A DNA stretch of 64,000 nucleotides from Cronobacter turicensis z3032 (GCA_000027065.2 FN543093.2:1864074-1928073), one strand, 5' to 3'; shown: positions 19,797 to 30,154, counted from the first letter of the stretch. Notes: generated from the letters alone by a model not told the origin. Made by a program: numbers and translations.

Positions 19797-20210
19797 ATGG
19801 CCAATCAAAACTCTCATGACGACCTGAAAAATACCCTGACGGAAATGCAGTTCTACGTCACCCAGAATCACGGTACGGAACCGCCGTATACCGGGCGTCT
19901 GCTGCATAATAAGCGTGATGGCGTCTACCGCTGCCTGGTATGCGATGCGGCGCTGTTCAACTCCGCAACCAAGTATGATTCCGGCTGCGGCTGGCCCAGC
20001 TTTTACGAGCCGGTGAGCGAGGACTCGATTCGTTATATCAACGATTACTCGCACGGTATGCAACGTATTGAGATCCGCTGCGGCAGCTGCGATGCGCACC
20101 TGGGCCACGTCTTCCCGGACGGCCCGCAGCCGACCGGCGAGCGCTACTGCGTCAACTCGGCCTCGCTCAGCTTTACCGATGACGATAACGGCGAGCAAAT
20201 CAAAGGCTGA
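19797..20210 (+). CDS. msrB: Peptide methionine-(R)-S-oxide reductase MsrB
   Basis: 137 residues, the E. coli length. Two CxxC zinc pairs (C46/C49 and C95/C98), the GCGWPSF substrate loop (63-69), HLGHVF (101-106) and catalytic Cys118 in ERYCVNS are all present. It repairs the R form of methionine sulfoxide in the cytosol, using thioredoxin. The start is 19797 (MANQNSHDD); an upstream in-frame ATG lies in the AT-rich promoter region. yeaC follows 40 bases downstream on the same strand, probably co-transcribed, with a shared terminator. Confidence 0.97.
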   Translation: MANQNSHDDLKNTLTEMQFYVTQNHGTEPPYTGRLLHNKRDGVYRCLVCDAALFNSATKYDSGCGWPSFYEPVSEDSIRYINDYSHGMQRIEIRCGSCDAHLGHVFPDGPQPTGERYCVNSASLSFTDDDNGEQIKG

Positions 20211-20250
20211 AGAATCGATTCAGCAAATTATTCCACTGGAGCGTGATTTT

Positions 20251-20529
20251 ATGAACCTGGAAGACCTGATTAGCAGCATGACGCCTGACGTTTACGAGCG
20301 CCTTGCGACGGCCGTTGAGCTCGGAAAATGGCCCGACGGCGTGGCGCTCACCCCCGAGCAGAAAGAAAACAGCCTGCAGCTGGTGATGCTCTGGCAGATG
20401 CGGCATAACACGAATCCGCAGCACATGACGATCGGCACTGACGGCCAACTGGTGATGAAAAGCAAGCAGCAGCTTAAGGCGGAGTTCGGCATCAATCAGC
20501 AGCCTATCGCCACGCTCAAGCCGGAGTGA
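20251..20529 (+). CDS. yeaC: YeaC (DUF1315) small protein
   Basis: 92 residues: MNLEDLISSMTPDVYERLAT, GKWPDGVALTPEQKE, LQLVMLWQMRHN, then DGQLVMKSKQQL, matching the DUF1315 family and E. coli YeaC in length and order. ATG 20251 is preceded by CTGGAGCGTGATTTT. It is cytosolic, helical and of unknown function. It is linked to msrB in a two-gene unit with a strong terminator after it, as in K-12. Confidence 0.93.
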   Translation: MNLEDLISSMTPDVYERLATAVELGKWPDGVALTPEQKENSLQLVMLWQMRHNTNPQHMTIGTDGQLVMKSKQQLKAEFGINQQPIATLKPE

Positions 20530-20550
20530 GCTGACGTTTGCTGAAGCCAT

Positions 20551-20584
20551 AAAAAAGGCCGCGGATTGCTCTGCGGCCTTTTTT
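20551..20584. terminator. Bidirectional terminator between yeaC and pncA
   Basis: AAAAAAGGCCGC (20551-20562) and GCGGCCTTTTTT (20573-20584) form a symmetric hairpin with A and T tracts on the two sides, serving convergent yeaC and pncA. Confidence 0.9.
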
Positions 20585-20610
20585 ATAATGCAACGTAGGT
20601 CTGAAGAGGC

Positions 20611-21252
20611 TTACGGCTGCGTTTCGCGCCAGTCATCGAGCGTATAGAGCGTGGCGCCGCTCGCCGCCATCTCCTGAAACGCCAGCATACTGGCCTGCGG
20701 CGTCAGGTTAACGCCACGGCAGCCGTCGGTTATCACATTCACCGTATACCCAAGACTTACCGCGTCGAGCACCGTGTATTTCACGCAGTAGTCGGTGGCC
20801 AGACCCATCACGATTAATTCGTTGACGCCGCGCTCACGCAGCCATGCGTCGAGCGCGGTTTTCTGGCGATGCCCGTTATCGAAAAACGCGCTGTAGCTGT
20901 CGATAGCCGGATTTTCGCCTTTATAAAACCGCTGTTCGATGGCGCTCTGGTTCAGCAGCGGATGGAGCGCCGCGCCGTCGCTTTCCTGAATGCAGTGATC
21001 GGGCCACCAGGTTTGCGGCAGGCCGTCAAGCGTGCCTTGCGTGAACGGCTCGGCGCGCTGAACAGAAGCAAAGCTGCCGTGATTGGCCGGATGCCAGTCC
21101 TGGCTTGCCACCACCGGCTCGCCGCGGCTCTGACACCATGCAATCATCGCGTTCGCTATATCCACCGTGCTGTCGCCTTCCGCGACTGCCAGCGCGCCGC
21201 CGGCGCAAAAATCATTTTGCAGATCCACCAGCAGCAGGGCGCGTGAGTTCAT
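20611..21252 (-). CDS. pncA: Nicotinamidase PncA
   Basis: 213 residues with the complete catalytic triad D10 (LLLVDLQNDF), K111 (RFYKGENP) and C156 (LATDYCVKYT), and metal ligands D52, H54 and H86. It deaminates nicotinamide to nicotinate in the NAD salvage pathway in the cytosol. It lies 12 bases downstream of ansA in the same direction, forming the known ansA-pncA operon. NadE, the last enzyme of the same pathway, is encoded at 39.7 kb. Confidence 0.97.
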   Translation of the reverse strand: MNSRALLLVDLQNDFCAGGALAVAEGDSTVDIANAMIAWCQSRGEPVVASQDWHPANHGSFASVQRAEPFTQGTLDGLPQTWWPDHCIQESDGAALHPLLNQSAIEQRFYKGENPAIDSYSAFFDNGHRQKTALDAWLRERGVNELIVMGLATDYCVKYTVLDAVSLGYTVNVITDGCRGVNLTPQASMLAFQEMAASGATLYTLDDWRETQP

Positions 21253-21264
21253 ATCGTGCTCCTT

Positions 21265-22281
21265 TTAGTCGTCCGGGGTCAGTTCGCCGCGCAGGTTACA
21301 CATCATCGCCTCGCGGATCGCCTGCGGCTCCAGCCCCTGGCTTAACAGATAATGCAGTTTGGTCAGCGTGGCCTCGACGGTCATGTCAAAGCCGCTGATG
21401 ACGCCCGCATGGGCCAGCGCGTTGCCGGTGGCGTAGCCGCCCATATTTACTTTACCGGACATACACTGCGTCAGGTTGACCACCACAATCCCGCGCGAGC
21501 ACGCTTCCTGCAACTCTTTCAGGAATTCCCCATGCTGCGGCGCGTTGCCGACGCCGTAAGAGCGCAGGATCAGCGCCCGCACCGGCTGGCGTAAGAAGTT
21601 ACGCACCACGTCGGCGGAGATCCCCGGATAAATGGTCACCACGCCGATAGGCTGCGGCGTAATCGTATGCACGCGCAGCTCGCCGTGGCCGTGCGGCGCG
21701 GGCGGCGTATTCAGGCGACGAATATGAATGCCGGCTTCCAGCAGTGGCGGCAGATTAGGGGAGGCGAAAGCGTCAAAGCCGTCGGCATGGGCTTTGGTGG
21801 TGCGGTTGCCGCGATAGAGCCGGTTATTGAAGAACAGCGTCACTTCGCTAATCGGATAGTTCGCCGCCACGTAGAGCGAATTCAGCAGGTTGATCTGCCC
21901 GTCGGAGCGCAGCTCCGCGAGCGGGATCTGCGAGCCGGTCACGATAACCGGTTTGCTAAGATTCTCGAGCATAAACGACAGCGCCGAGGCCGTGAACGCC
22001 ATCGTATCGGTGCCGTGAAGGATAACGAAGCCGTCATACTCGTCGTAATGCGCTTTGATGTCCTCGGCGATATGCTGCCAGTCCTGCGGCGTCATATCGG
22101 AGGAGTCCATCAGGGGCGCATATTCATGGATGGTGAAATCCGGCATTTCGGGGCGGTGGAATTCCGGCATTTGCGCGAGCTGCTGCTGGAGGTGGCCGGA
22201 AACGGGAATGTAGCCGTGTTCGGAGCGTTGCATACCGATGGTGCCGCCGGTATAGGCAACGTAGATCGATTTCTTTTGCAT
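21265..22281 (-). CDS. ansA: Cytoplasmic L-asparaginase I
   Basis: 338 residues, the E. coli AnsA length, with no signal peptide, unlike periplasmic AnsB. The two threonine catalytic centres are visible: TGGTIGM at residues 11-17 and HGTDTMAFTAS around residue 90, plus SDGQINLLNS. It hydrolyses asparagine to aspartate and ammonia. It is the first gene of ansA-pncA, and a terminator for sppA lies just upstream, so it has its own promoter in the roughly 50 bases before it or receives read-through. Confidence 0.97.
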   Translation of the reverse strand: MQKKSIYVAYTGGTIGMQRSEHGYIPVSGHLQQQLAQMPEFHRPEMPDFTIHEYAPLMDSSDMTPQDWQHIAEDIKAHYDEYDGFVILHGTDTMAFTASALSFMLENLSKPVIVTGSQIPLAELRSDGQINLLNSLYVAANYPISEVTLFFNNRLYRGNRTTKAHADGFDAFASPNLPPLLEAGIHIRRLNTPPAPHGHGELRVHTITPQPIGVVTIYPGISADVVRNFLRQPVRALILRSYGVGNAPQHGEFLKELQEACSRGIVVVNLTQCMSGKVNMGGYATGNALAHAGVISGFDMTVEATLTKLHYLLSQGLEPQAIREAMMCNLRGELTPDD

Positions 22282-22328
22282 AGGTTAGCTTTCGTTGTGC
22301 TTAAACCCGCGCAGTATAGAGGCGCTGC

Positions 22329-22360
22329 GCAAAAAAATCAGCCCGGCGCTGGCCGGGCTG
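22329..22360 (-). terminator. Terminator of sppA
   Basis: On the reverse strand CAGCCCGGC pairs with GCCGGGCTG, followed by ATTTTTTT (22331-22338 on the forward strand are A-rich). Confidence 0.88.
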
Positions 22361-22382
22361 TGACAGGATCGACGCAGGCGCC

Positions 22383-24233
22383 TTAGCGCACGTCGCCGCA
22401 GGTCAGGCAGAAGGCGTAACGGTTCTGCGGATCGTTAAAGGCGGCGAGCTTATCGCCTTCTTTTTTCGCCGCCAGCGCCGCGTCGGCCACCGGCGCAGGC
22501 AACCATGCCTGAAGCGCCTGCGGCAGCATCGCGTGCACCGAACCGGTCAGATTCGCCAGCACCATATCCACAAAGCCCGGCTCATCCTGATAGAAATCGA
22601 GATGCCAGGTTTTCAGCTTCGCCAGCTCAGCGGCTTTTTTCACGGCGTCGTCGAAATCGCCGAGGCTGTCCACCAGGCCGTTTTGCTTCGCGTCTTCACC
22701 CGTCCAGACGTGACCCTGCGCAATCTGGTCTATCTGTTGCGGCGTCTTGTGACGCGACTGCGCCACCAGACCGATAAAGCGCTGATAACCGTTTTCGATG
22801 GTTAACTGCATCAGCTTCTGCACTTCAGGCGGCAGCGCTTTGGTGACCGACACATCCGCAAGCGGCGAGGTCGCGACACCGTCGGTATGCACGCCAATGG
22901 AATCGAGGCTGTTTTCCACCGTGTTGATAACGCCAAAGATGCCGATGGAGCCGGTCAACGTGCTCGGGTTCGCCACGATATAACTGGCCGGCGTGGAGAT
23001 CCAGTAACCGCCGGACGCCGCCATGCCGCCCATGGAAACCACGATCGGTTTGCCTGCTTCTTTCGCCGCCGCCAGCTCCTGACGAATAGTTTCAGAAGCG
23101 GTCACGCTGCCGCCGGGGCTGTTCACCCGCAGCACTATGGCTTTTACCTTCGGATCCAGACGCGCGTCGCGGATCTGCGCGGCGGTGGTATCGCCGCCGA
23201 CGTTGCCCGGCGTCTCTTCGCCATCCATGATGGCCCCGTTGGCGAACACCACGGCGATGCTCTCGCCCTGTTCAGACGGCTTGTTCACCGGGTAGTCGTA
23301 AATGCTGACGGCGCGGAAATCTTTATCCTTGTCGCTCCAGCCAAATTGTTTCACCAGCGCTTTATCGATGGTCGCGCTGCTCGCCAGCTCATCCACGAGC
23401 TTATTGTCGAGCGCATATTTCGCCGTATCGCCGCCTGCGGCTTCAAGGCCTGCGATCATCGCCTGCGCGCCAGGGAAGATCTGGCTGGCCGGCACCTGAC
23501 GGTTGGCCGCGAGTGTGCCGAGATAGTTCTGCCACAGCTCGCCAATCCAGCGGCTGTCGGCCTCACGGGCTTCCGGCGACATATCGTCGCGGATAAACGG
23601 CTCAACGGCGGATTTATAGGTGCCGACGCGGAACACATGGGTGGTCACTTTGAGTTTATCGAGCAGCGATTTGTAGTAGAGGCCATTAGTCGCGAAACCG
23701 TGCAGATCGACGGTGCCCTGCGGCGAGAGCCAAATCTTGTTGGCGAAGCTTGCGAGGTAATACTGGCCCTGGCTGTAGCTTTCACCGATGGCGTACACCG
23801 GCTTACCGGCGTCGCGGAATTCGCGCAGCGCCTTGCCGATATACTGCATTGAAGGCTGATCGGCGCCGGCGAAATCTTTCAGATCCAGCACGATACCCGT
23901 GATATTGCGGTCGTCTTTCGCCTGGCGAATCGCGTTGACGATATCAAACAGCGAATTTTCCTGTAAACGGTCGGAGCTTGCGCCAAAGAGCTGACGGCCC
24001 AGCGCGCCAAGCTTATTATTAACCGACGGTTTATCCACCACCACGCCGCTGATATCGAGCAGCAGCGCGCCGCGCGCAGGTTCAGACGGGCCGCTGTTAA
24101 ACTGCATCCAGACGCCAACGCACACCAGCACCAGCAGCAGAAACAGCAGATTCATCACCAGCTCTCTGATGATATTGAGCAGGCGCCAGGTCCACTTAAA
24201 GAATCCGGCAATAATTCGCCAAAGGGTACGCAT
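22383..24233 (-). CDS. sppA: Signal peptide peptidase SppA (protease IV)
   Basis: 616 residues. One N-terminal membrane anchor (about 24-44) is followed by the tandem periplasmic SppA repeats. The catalytic dyad is K207 in [10 protein letters not shown] (first repeat) and S407 in [10 protein letters not shown] (second repeat), the E. coli long-form arrangement. [14 protein letters not shown] is at about 368-381. It forms a tetrameric bowl that degrades cleaved signal peptides at the inner membrane. Divergent ydjA starts 174 bases away. Length and active site are normal. Confidence 0.97.
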   Translation of the reverse strand: MRTLWRIIAGFFKWTWRLLNIIRELVMNLLFLLLVLVCVGVWMQFNSGPSEPARGALLLDISGVVVDKPSVNNKLGALGRQLFGASSDRLQENSLFDIVNAIRQAKDDRNITGIVLDLKDFAGADQPSMQYIGKALREFRDAGKPVYAIGESYSQGQYYLASFANKIWLSPQGTVDLHGFATNGLYYKSLLDKLKVTTHVFRVGTYKSAVEPFIRDDMSPEAREADSRWIGELWQNYLGTLAANRQVPASQIFPGAQAMIAGLEAAGGDTAKYALDNKLVDELASSATIDKALVKQFGWSDKDKDFRAVSIYDYPVNKPSEQGESIAVVFANGAIMDGEETPGNVGGDTTAAQIRDARLDPKVKAIVLRVNSPGGSVTASETIRQELAAAKEAGKPIVVSMGGMAASGGYWISTPASYIVANPSTLTGSIGIFGVINTVENSLDSIGVHTDGVATSPLADVSVTKALPPEVQKLMQLTIENGYQRFIGLVAQSRHKTPQQIDQIAQGHVWTGEDAKQNGLVDSLGDFDDAVKKAAELAKLKTWHLDFYQDEPGFVDMVLANLTGSVHAMLPQALQAWLPAPVADAALAAKKEGDKLAAFNDPQNRYAFCLTCGDVR

Positions 24234-24407
24234 TTACTCTCCCTAATCCGTGAATAACGGGGAACCCCGTAACCTCCCGCTACAGGCGGGACGCCGACAA
24301 AGTGTAAATACCACGGGCGGGCTTGTCAGCAGGAAACGCGGGCAGGGTGTAACAAAACATACCGCTGTGTTAATTTTATGGGTAAAAATCATCAAAGGAG
24401 AGTTGAG

Positions 24408-24959
24408 ATGGATGCATTAGATATGCTGGTCAACCGCCGCAGCGCCTCACGTCTCGCTGAGCCTGCGCCAACGGGCGACGCGCTGGAAAACATTCTGCGG
24501 GCGGGTCTGCGCGCGCCGGATCACGGTACGCTACAGCCGTGGCGTTTCTTTGTCATCGAAGGGGAAGGGCGTGAGCGCTTCAGCGCGCTGCTGGAGAAAG
24601 CCGCCGTTGCCGACGGTCAGGATGAAAAGGCTATCGACAAAGCCCGCAACGCGCCGTTTCGCGCGCCGCTGATTATCACCGTGGTCGCCCACTGCGAAGC
24701 GCACCACAAAGTGCCGCACTGGGAGCAGGTGGTCAGCGCCGGTTGCGCGGTCATGGCGATGCAGATGGCAGCGCTCGCCCAGGGCTTTAACGGCATCTGG
24801 CGCAGCGGCCCGTTCACTGACAACAACCTGGTGCGCGAGGCGTTTGAGTGCCGCGAGCAGGATCAAATTGTCGGTTTTCTCTATCTCGGCACGCCGCAAC
24901 TGAAGGCGTCCACCACCATTAATCTGCCGGATACCGCCCCCTTCGTGCGTCATTTCTGA
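24408..24959 (+). CDS. ydjA: Nitroreductase-family flavoprotein YdjA
   Basis: 183 residues, as in E. coli YdjA, one of the smallest nitroreductases. The FMN-binding [10 protein letters not shown] at the start (Arg pair at 10-11), [12 protein letters not shown] at about 36-47, and FNGIWRSGP at about 128-136 are present. It is a cytosolic FMN-dependent NAD(P)H reductase; the natural substrate is unknown. ATG 24408 follows AAAGGAGAGTTGAG. It heads the conserved ydjA-selD-topB gene group, with selD 151 bases downstream. Confidence 0.95.
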   Translation: MDALDMLVNRRSASRLAEPAPTGDALENILRAGLRAPDHGTLQPWRFFVIEGEGRERFSALLEKAAVADGQDEKAIDKARNAPFRAPLIITVVAHCEAHHKVPHWEQVVSAGCAVMAMQMAALAQGFNGIWRSGPFTDNNLVREAFECREQDQIVGFLYLGTPQLKASTTINLPDTAPFVRHF

Positions 24960-25110
24960 ACCCCACGCGCAAAACTGTCTGGATTGTGAGCAAAAGCGGC
25001 GCAATTCAGACAGCCATACTTACCACCCCGTCTTTCTGGCGCTACCATAAGCGCGCTTTATTTATCGAATGATAACGATCACCTGATTCTGACCAAACAA
25101 GGAGCGGTCC

Positions 25111-26154
25111 ATGAGTGAGCAAGCGATTCGTCTGACCCAGTACAGCCACGGAGCAGGTTGCGGTTGTAAAATTTCCCCGAAAGTGCTGGAAACCATCCTG
25201 CACAGCGATCAGGCGAAGTTTATCGACCCCAACCTGCTTGTCGGTAACGAAACGCGCGACGACGCGGCGGTGTACGACCTGGGCAACGGCACGAGCGTTA
25301 TCAGCACCACTGATTTCTTCATGCCCATCGTGGACAACCCGTTCGACTTTGGCCGCATCGCCGCTACCAACGCCATCAGCGATATCTACGCGATGGGCGG
25401 TAAACCTATTATGGCGATCGCCATTCTCGGCTGGCCGGTTAACACGCTTGCGCCGGAAATCGCGCGCGAGGTGGTGGAAGGCGGGCGCTTTGCGTGTCAG
25501 CAGGCGGGCATTGCGCTGGCGGGCGGCCACTCCATCGACGCGCCGGAGCCGATTTTCGGTCTCGCCGTCACCGGCGTGGTGCCGACCGAGCGCGTGAAGA
25601 AAAACAGCACCGCCGAGGCGGGCTGCAAACTCTTTCTCACCAAGCCGCTGGGTATCGGCGTTCTCACCACGGCCGAGAAAAAATCGCTGCTGCGCCCGGA
25701 GCATCAGGGTCTTGCGACGGAAGTGATGTGCACCATGAATAAAGCAGGCGCTGAGTTCGCAGAGATCGACGGCGTGCGGGCGATGACTGACGTCACCGGC
25801 TTCGGGCTGCTGGGCCATCTCAGCGAAGTGTGCCAGGGCGCGGGCCTGCAGGCGGAGCTCTGGTATGAGGCCGTGCCGAAACTGCCGGGCGTGGAGGAGT
25901 ACATCGCGCAGGGCGCGGTGCCGGGCGGCACCAGCCGTAACTTTGCGAGCTACGGCCACCTGATGGGCGACATGCCGGACGCCTGGCGCAGCCTGCTGTG
26001 CGATCCGCAAACCTCCGGCGGCCTGCTGCTGGCGGTCGATCCGCAATCCGAGGCGCAGGTGCAGGCCGTGGCGGCGGAGCATGGCATCACGCTTAGCGCC
26101 ATCGGCGAGCTGAAAACCGCGCGCGGCGGCCGCCCCATGGTGGAGATTCGCTAA
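25111..26154 (+). CDS. selD: Selenide, water dikinase SelD
   Basis: 347 residues, the E. coli length. The catalytic N-terminus HGAGCGCK has C17, C19 and K20. ATP/metal motifs [17 protein letters not shown] and [14 protein letters not shown] follow, then [18 protein letters not shown] and the [10 protein letters not shown]-terminal motif. It makes selenophosphate for selenocysteine and selenouridine tRNA. The nucleophile is Cys, not Sec (codon TGC). topB begins three bases after the stop, so translation is probably coupled. AAGGAGCGGTCC precedes the start. Confidence 0.98.
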   Translation: MSEQAIRLTQYSHGAGCGCKISPKVLETILHSDQAKFIDPNLLVGNETRDDAAVYDLGNGTSVISTTDFFMPIVDNPFDFGRIAATNAISDIYAMGGKPIMAIAILGWPVNTLAPEIAREVVEGGRFACQQAGIALAGGHSIDAPEPIFGLAVTGVVPTERVKKNSTAEAGCKLFLTKPLGIGVLTTAEKKSLLRPEHQGLATEVMCTMNKAGAEFAEIDGVRAMTDVTGFGLLGHLSEVCQGAGLQAELWYEAVPKLPGVEEYIAQGAVPGGTSRNFASYGHLMGDMPDAWRSLLCDPQTSGGLLLAVDPQSEAQVQAVAAEHGITLSAIGELKTARGGRPMVEIR

Positions 26155-26157
26155 TCG

Positions 26158-28104
26158 ATGCGGTTGTTTATTGCCGAAAAGCCCAGCCTGGGGCGCGCCA
26201 TCGCCGACGTGTTGCCTAAGCCGCACCGCCGGGGCGACGGGTTTATTGAGTGCGGGAACGGCCAGGTGGTCACCTGGTGCGTCGGGCATCTGCTGGAGCA
26301 GGCGCAGCCGGACGCTTACGACAGCCGCTATGGCCGCTGGAATCTCGCCGACTTACCCATCGTGCCGGAAAAGTGGCAGCTTCAGCCGAAACCGTCGGTC
26401 GCAAAGCAGCTCAATGTGATTAAAAAGCTGCTGCGCGAGGCGCAGGAGATAGTGCATGCGGGCGACCCGGATCGCGAAGGGCAACTGCTGGTGGACGAAG
26501 TGCTCGACTACCTGCAACTGCCCGCGGAAAAGCGCCAGCAGGTGCGCCGCTGCCTGATTAACGATCTCAACCCGCAGGCGGTGGAGCGCGCTATCGACAA
26601 GCTGCGCGAGAACCGCGAGTTTGTCCCGCTCAGCACCTCGGCGCTCGCCCGCGCCCGCGCCGACTGGCTTTACGGCATTAACATGACGCGCGCCTATACG
26701 CTGCTCGGGCAGAACGCGGGCTATCAGGGCGTGCTCTCGGTAGGCCGCGTCCAGACGCCCGTGCTGGGGCTGGTGGTGCGGCGCGACGAAGAGATAGAAC
26801 ACTTCGTCGCCAAAGATTTCTTTGAAGTCAAAGCGCACATCGTTACGCCCGCCCAGGAGCGCTTCACCGCGCTCTGGCAGCCGAGCGAGGCCTGCGAGCC
26901 GTATCAGGATGAAGAGGGGCGGCTTCTGAACCGGGCCCTGGCGGAGCATGTCGTTAAGCGTATCGAAGGGCAGCCTGCGCGTGTCACCAGCTACAACGAC
27001 AAACGCGAAGGCGAAGCCGCGCCGCTGCCGTTCTCGCTCTCGACGCTGCAAATCGAGGCCTCAAAACGCTTTAACCTGAGCGCGCAGGCAGTGCTGGATA
27101 TCTGCCAGAAGCTGTACGAAACCCACAAACTCATTACGTATCCGCGCTCCGACTGCCGCTACCTGCCGGAGGAGCACTTCGCGGGCCGCCATGCGGTGCT
27201 GAAGGCGATAGGCGTCCATGCGTCGGATCTGCTGCCGCAGCCCGCAGTCGATCCTGAGCGTCGCAACCGCTGCTGGGACGACAAAAAAGTGGACGCCCAC
27301 CACGCCATCATCCCGACGGCGCGCAGCGCGCCCGCGTCGCTCTCTGACGGCGAAGCGAAAATCTACGGGCTTATCGCCCGTCAGTACCTGATGCAGTTCT
27401 GTCAGGACGCGCAGTTTCGCAAATGCGTCATTGAGCTTGACATCGCGGGCGGCAAATTCATCGCTAAAGCGCGCTTTCTGGCTGAGGCGGGCTGGCGCAC
27501 GCTGCTCGGCGCGAAAGAGCGCGACGAAGAGAACGACGGCACGCCGCTGCCGGTGGTCGCAAAGGGCGACGAGCTGCATTGCGAACGGGGTGAAGTGGTC
27601 GAACGTCAGACCCAACCGCCGCGCCATTTCACCGACGCCACGCTCCTGTCGGCCATGACCGGTATCGCGCGCTTCGTGCAGGATAAAGATCTGAAAAAAA
27701 TCCTGCGCGCCACCGACGGGCTCGGCACGGAAGCGACCCGCGCAGGGATTATCGAGCTGCTGTTTAAGCGCGGTTTTCTTGAAAAGCAGGGGCGCTATAT
27801 CCACTCGACGCCCGCCGGAAAAGCGCTGATCCACGCGCTGCCGGAGCTTGCCGCGCGCCCGGACATGACCGCGCAGTGGGAGTCGACGCTGACGCAAATC
27901 AGTGAGAAGCAGTGCCGCTATCAGGATTTCATGCAGCCGCTGGTGCACACGCTCTACACGCTGATTGACCAGGCGCGTAGCGCCCCGGTGCGTCAGTTCC
28001 GCGGTCTGGTGGCGCCCCAGCAGGCGCAAAAACGCCGCGCGGGCAAGGGCGGCAAAAAGCCTGCCGCCCGCAAACGCAGCGGCGCGCAACCGGCGACGGA
28101 GTAA
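26158..28104 (+). CDS. topB: DNA topoisomerase III
   Basis: A 648-residue type IA topoisomerase. It has an N-terminal Toprim domain ([20 protein letters not shown] at 2-21; acidic triad [15 protein letters not shown] at about 100-114), active-site Tyr328 in [11 protein letters not shown], and HHAIIPTAR at about 381-389. The C-terminus is a basic Lys/Arg-rich tail ([16 protein letters not shown]), as in E. coli. It decatenates single-stranded junctions during replication and recombination. It starts three bases after selD. Confidence 0.98.
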   Translation: MRLFIAEKPSLGRAIADVLPKPHRRGDGFIECGNGQVVTWCVGHLLEQAQPDAYDSRYGRWNLADLPIVPEKWQLQPKPSVAKQLNVIKKLLREAQEIVHAGDPDREGQLLVDEVLDYLQLPAEKRQQVRRCLINDLNPQAVERAIDKLRENREFVPLSTSALARARADWLYGINMTRAYTLLGQNAGYQGVLSVGRVQTPVLGLVVRRDEEIEHFVAKDFFEVKAHIVTPAQERFTALWQPSEACEPYQDEEGRLLNRALAEHVVKRIEGQPARVTSYNDKREGEAAPLPFSLSTLQIEASKRFNLSAQAVLDICQKLYETHKLITYPRSDCRYLPEEHFAGRHAVLKAIGVHASDLLPQPAVDPERRNRCWDDKKVDAHHAIIPTARSAPASLSDGEAKIYGLIARQYLMQFCQDAQFRKCVIELDIAGGKFIAKARFLAEAGWRTLLGAKERDEENDGTPLPVVAKGDELHCERGEVVERQTQPPRHFTDATLLSAMTGIARFVQDKDLKKILRATDGLGTEATRAGIIELLFKRGFLEKQGRYIHSTPAGKALIHALPELAARPDMTAQWESTLTQISEKQCRYQDFMQPLVHTLYTLIDQARSAPVRQFRGLVAPQQAQKRRAGKGGKKPAARKRSGAQPATE

Positions 28105-28206
28105 TTCCGTCGCGCTAAACTCCGGGCCGGATGCGCCGATACTGTCTACACGAGCGCGCGACGCGCTATAGTGAAATCAGGATCACATAACGAGAGGGGA
28201 AACGGG

Positions 28207-28488
28207 GTGTCAGTGAAAAAGAGCTTACTGGCGGCGCTGGCGCTGCTGGCGACCCTGCCGGCGGGCGCCGACAGGCTGCGCCCGGATGTGCAGGTCAACG
28301 TGCCGGAAGAGGTATTTAATACCGGCGGCCAGCGTTCGCAGCAACAGTGCATTCAGTGCTGCGTCTATCAGGATCAGAATTACTCCGAAGGGGCGGTGAT
28401 CAAAGCCGATGGCGTGCTGTTGCAGTGTCAGCGCGACGAGAAAACCCTCAGCACGAACCCGCTGGTGTGGCGTCGCGTGCGGACATAA
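28207..28488 (+). CDS. ynjH: Exported protein YnjH (DUF1496)
   Basis: About 93 residues with a GTG start at 28207, preceded by GAGGGGAAACGG; a second GTG at 28213 is possible, and the frame is open back to a GTG at 28171. The signal peptide KKSLLAALALLATLPAGA is followed by the conserved CIQCCVYQDQNYSEGAVIKA and LQCQRDEKTLSTNPLVWRR, as in E. coli YnjH. Four cysteines suggest disulfides in the periplasm. The function is unknown. Its last 41 bases overlap the 3' end of convergent nudG. Confidence 0.9.
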   Translation: MSVKKSLLAALALLATLPAGADRLRPDVQVNVPEEVFNTGGQRSQQQCIQCCVYQDQNYSEGAVIKADGVLLQCQRDEKTLSTNPLVWRRVRT

Positions 28489-28861
28489 ACGCCTCCAGCA
28501 ACGGAATATCCGCCGGGGCGAGCGCATAGCCGAACGCCTCGCGCGGTTCACACCAGACGAACGCGCTGTGGCACAGCGCCTGCGGCTCGCCGTCAAAATC
28601 GTCCACCCGCCACGCATGTAACCGGATAACCCGCCCGGAGACCTCATGCGTGTGGCTTGCCACATACGCGCCGATACGCGCGCGTATCGCCAGTTCTTCC
28701 TGCAGCTCACGCGCCAGCGCCGCAGGCTGGCTTTCGCCCGGCTCCACTTTGCCGCCGGGAAATTCCCACAGCCCCGGTTGGTCGCCAGCGGGTGAGCGCT
28801 GCGCCAGCAGCAGACAACCCTCGCGCACGATGATCGCCGCCACGACATCAATGATTTGCAT
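28448..28861 (-). CDS. nudG: CTP pyrophosphohydrolase NudG
   Basis: 137 residues with a complete Nudix box, GKVEPGESQPAALARELQEE (G-x5-E-x7-REUxEE form), at about residues 37-56, preceded by PGLWEFPG. E. coli NudG cleaves CTP, dCTP and oxidised or methylated forms such as 5-methyl-dCTP, so it sanitises pools. The start is MQIIDVVAA at 28861; the longer frame would begin inside the xthA-nudG hairpin region. It overlaps convergent ynjH by 41 bases and lies just downstream of xthA, another damage-repair gene. Confidence 0.94.
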   Translation of the reverse strand: MQIIDVVAAIIVREGCLLLAQRSPAGDQPGLWEFPGGKVEPGESQPAALARELQEELAIRARIGAYVASHTHEVSGRVIRLHAWRVDDFDGEPQALCHSAFVWCEPREAFGYALAPADIPLLEAFMSARDATPAGSC

Positions 28862-28877
28862 AGTGTGTTTTCCGAAG

Positions 28878-28899
28878 GGCTCCTCCCGCAGGAGGAGCC
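28878..28899. other. Strong hairpin between xthA and nudG
   Basis: GGCTCCTCC, loop CGCA, GGAGGAGCC. It sits eight bases after the xthA stop and 17 bases before nudG. No T-run follows in either direction, so it is more likely an mRNA-stability or translation element than a terminator. In K-12 a block of ynj genes separates xthA from nudG. Confidence 0.6.
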
Positions 28900-28906
28900 G
28901 CAAGAA

Positions 28907-29713
28907 TTACAGCGAGAAGGTCGCCCAGACCGGCGCGTGATCGGACGGTTTTTCCATGGCGCGGATATCATAATCGATACCGGTTTCCACCAGGCGCGCC
29001 ATCAGCGGGTCGCTCGCCAGCAGAAGATCGATGCGCAGGCCGCGGTTATCGTCAAAGCCTTTCGAGCGGTAGTCGAACCAGGAGTAGCGGTCAGTGATGT
29101 CCGGGTTAGCGTGGCGGAACGTATCTTTAAGCCCCCAGTTCAGCAGGCGGCCCATCCATTCGCGCTCTTCCGGCAGGAACGAACATTTGCCGGTGCGCAG
29201 CCAGCGCTTGCGGCTCTCTTCGCCGATGCCGATATCCAGATCGCCCGGGCTGATATTCATGTCGCCCATAATAAGCACCGGTTTATCGTTGCTGAGCGCC
29301 GTTTCAAGATAGTCCTGCAAATCCTGGTAGAACTTCGCTTTGGCGGGGAATTTCACCGCGTGGTCGCGGCTTTCGCCCTGCGGGAAGTAACCATTGATCA
29401 CGGTGATATCGCCGATCGCGGACGGGATTTCCGCCATGATGATACGACGCTGCGCTTCTTCATCGTCGCCCGGAAAGCCGCGGCGCACGGAAACCGGCGT
29501 GGCTTTGGTCAGCAGCGCCACGCCGTAATGGCCTTTCTGGCCATGATAAAACACGTTGTAGCCCAGTTTCGCCACCTCTTCGAGGGGAAACATATCGTCG
29601 TGGACTTTGGTTTCCTGCAGGCCGATTACGTCCGGCTGATGCTGTTCCACCAGCGCGGCAAGCTGATGAGGGCGGGCGCGCAGGCCATTGATGTTAAAAG
29701 AGATGAATTTCAT
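28907..29713 (-). CDS. xthA: Exonuclease III
   Basis: 268 residues, identical in length to E. coli Xth[16 protein letters not shown] starts the endonuclease/exonuclease/phosphatase fold. E34 in [18 protein letters not shown] in the centre, RIDLLLAS and the C-terminal SDHAPVW with the catalytic His are all in place. It is the major AP endonuclease and 3' repair exonuclease. The start is 29713; the open frame upstream is not supported. Divergent astC lies 441 bases away, and the spacer holds the ast control sites. Confidence 0.98.
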   Translation of the reverse strand: MKFISFNINGLRARPHQLAALVEQHQPDVIGLQETKVHDDMFPLEEVAKLGYNVFYHGQKGHYGVALLTKATPVSVRRGFPGDDEEAQRRIIMAEIPSAIGDITVINGYFPQGESRDHAVKFPAKAKFYQDLQDYLETALSNDKPVLIMGDMNISPGDLDIGIGEESRKRWLRTGKCSFLPEEREWMGRLLNWGLKDTFRHANPDITDRYSWFDYRSKGFDDNRGLRIDLLLASDPLMARLVETGIDYDIRAMEKPSDHAPVWATFSL

Positions 29714-29831
29714 AGTCGCGAACACACTGGATGAACAAGAGTGGCGCGATGGTATCAGAAAAACCGTCCGCGCGTCTCCCGCCCCGGCAAGGTTGTGGCG
29801 ATAGCTGAAAGCGGCGCAAACCCGATTTTGG

Positions 29832-29848
29832 TGCACCATGATGGCGCA
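29832..29848. promoter_or_regulatory. NtrC enhancer site of the ast operon
   Basis: TGCACCATGATGGCGCA matches the NtrC palindrome TGCACY-N5-RGTGCA with one mismatch. It lies about 220 bases upstream of the sigma-54 promoter, a normal enhancer distance. Confidence 0.75.
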
Positions 29849-29964
29849 GACGCCCTGTAAAGGGGCGCATTTTCAAGACAAATCCCGGTCACGATCACAA
29901 ATCCAGAACAATATTTTATCAATGCATAAAAGTGCGGGTTTTTTTATGGCGAAGGCCGCTTTGT

Positions 29965-30003
29965 CATAAATTTATTCACTTATTATGCATTAAAAGTGAA
30001 TAA
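29965..30003. promoter_or_regulatory. ArgR (ARG box) pair upstream of astC
   Basis: CATAAATTTATTCACT (29965-29980) and TATGCATTAAAAGTGAATAA (29984-30003) resemble two adjacent 18-base ARG boxes (consensus half-sites TGAAT/ATTCA). A further half-site, ATGCATAAAAGTG, lies at about 29923-29935. In E. coli ArgR with arginine superinduces this operon. Confidence 0.65.
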
Positions 30004-30066
30004 TGGCGGATCGTAACCTATTGATTTAACGCCACCCCCTCTCCGCTATGCATTTTCTCCTCTGGC

Positions 30067-30082
30067 TGGCACGAAGCGTGCA
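30067..30082 (+). promoter_or_regulatory. Sigma-54 promoter of astCADBE
   Basis: TGGCAC (30067-30072), GAAGC, GTGCA (30078-30082) matches TGGCAC-N5-TTGCA with one change in the -12 part. It lies 73 bases before the astC start. With the NtrC and ArgR sites it reproduces the K-12 nitrogen-control arrangement. Confidence 0.8.
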
Positions 30083-30154
30083 ATCTACAGTAAGAGCGCA
30101 AATGCACATTTAATTAACAACTAAACAACCTTTTATTTACCGGACGAGGTCGCT

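Noticed and set aside
25042..26289. 415-codon frame opposite selD/topB
   Set aside because: Spans two confirmed genes on the other strand; His/Arg/Gln-rich composition typical of antisense shadows.
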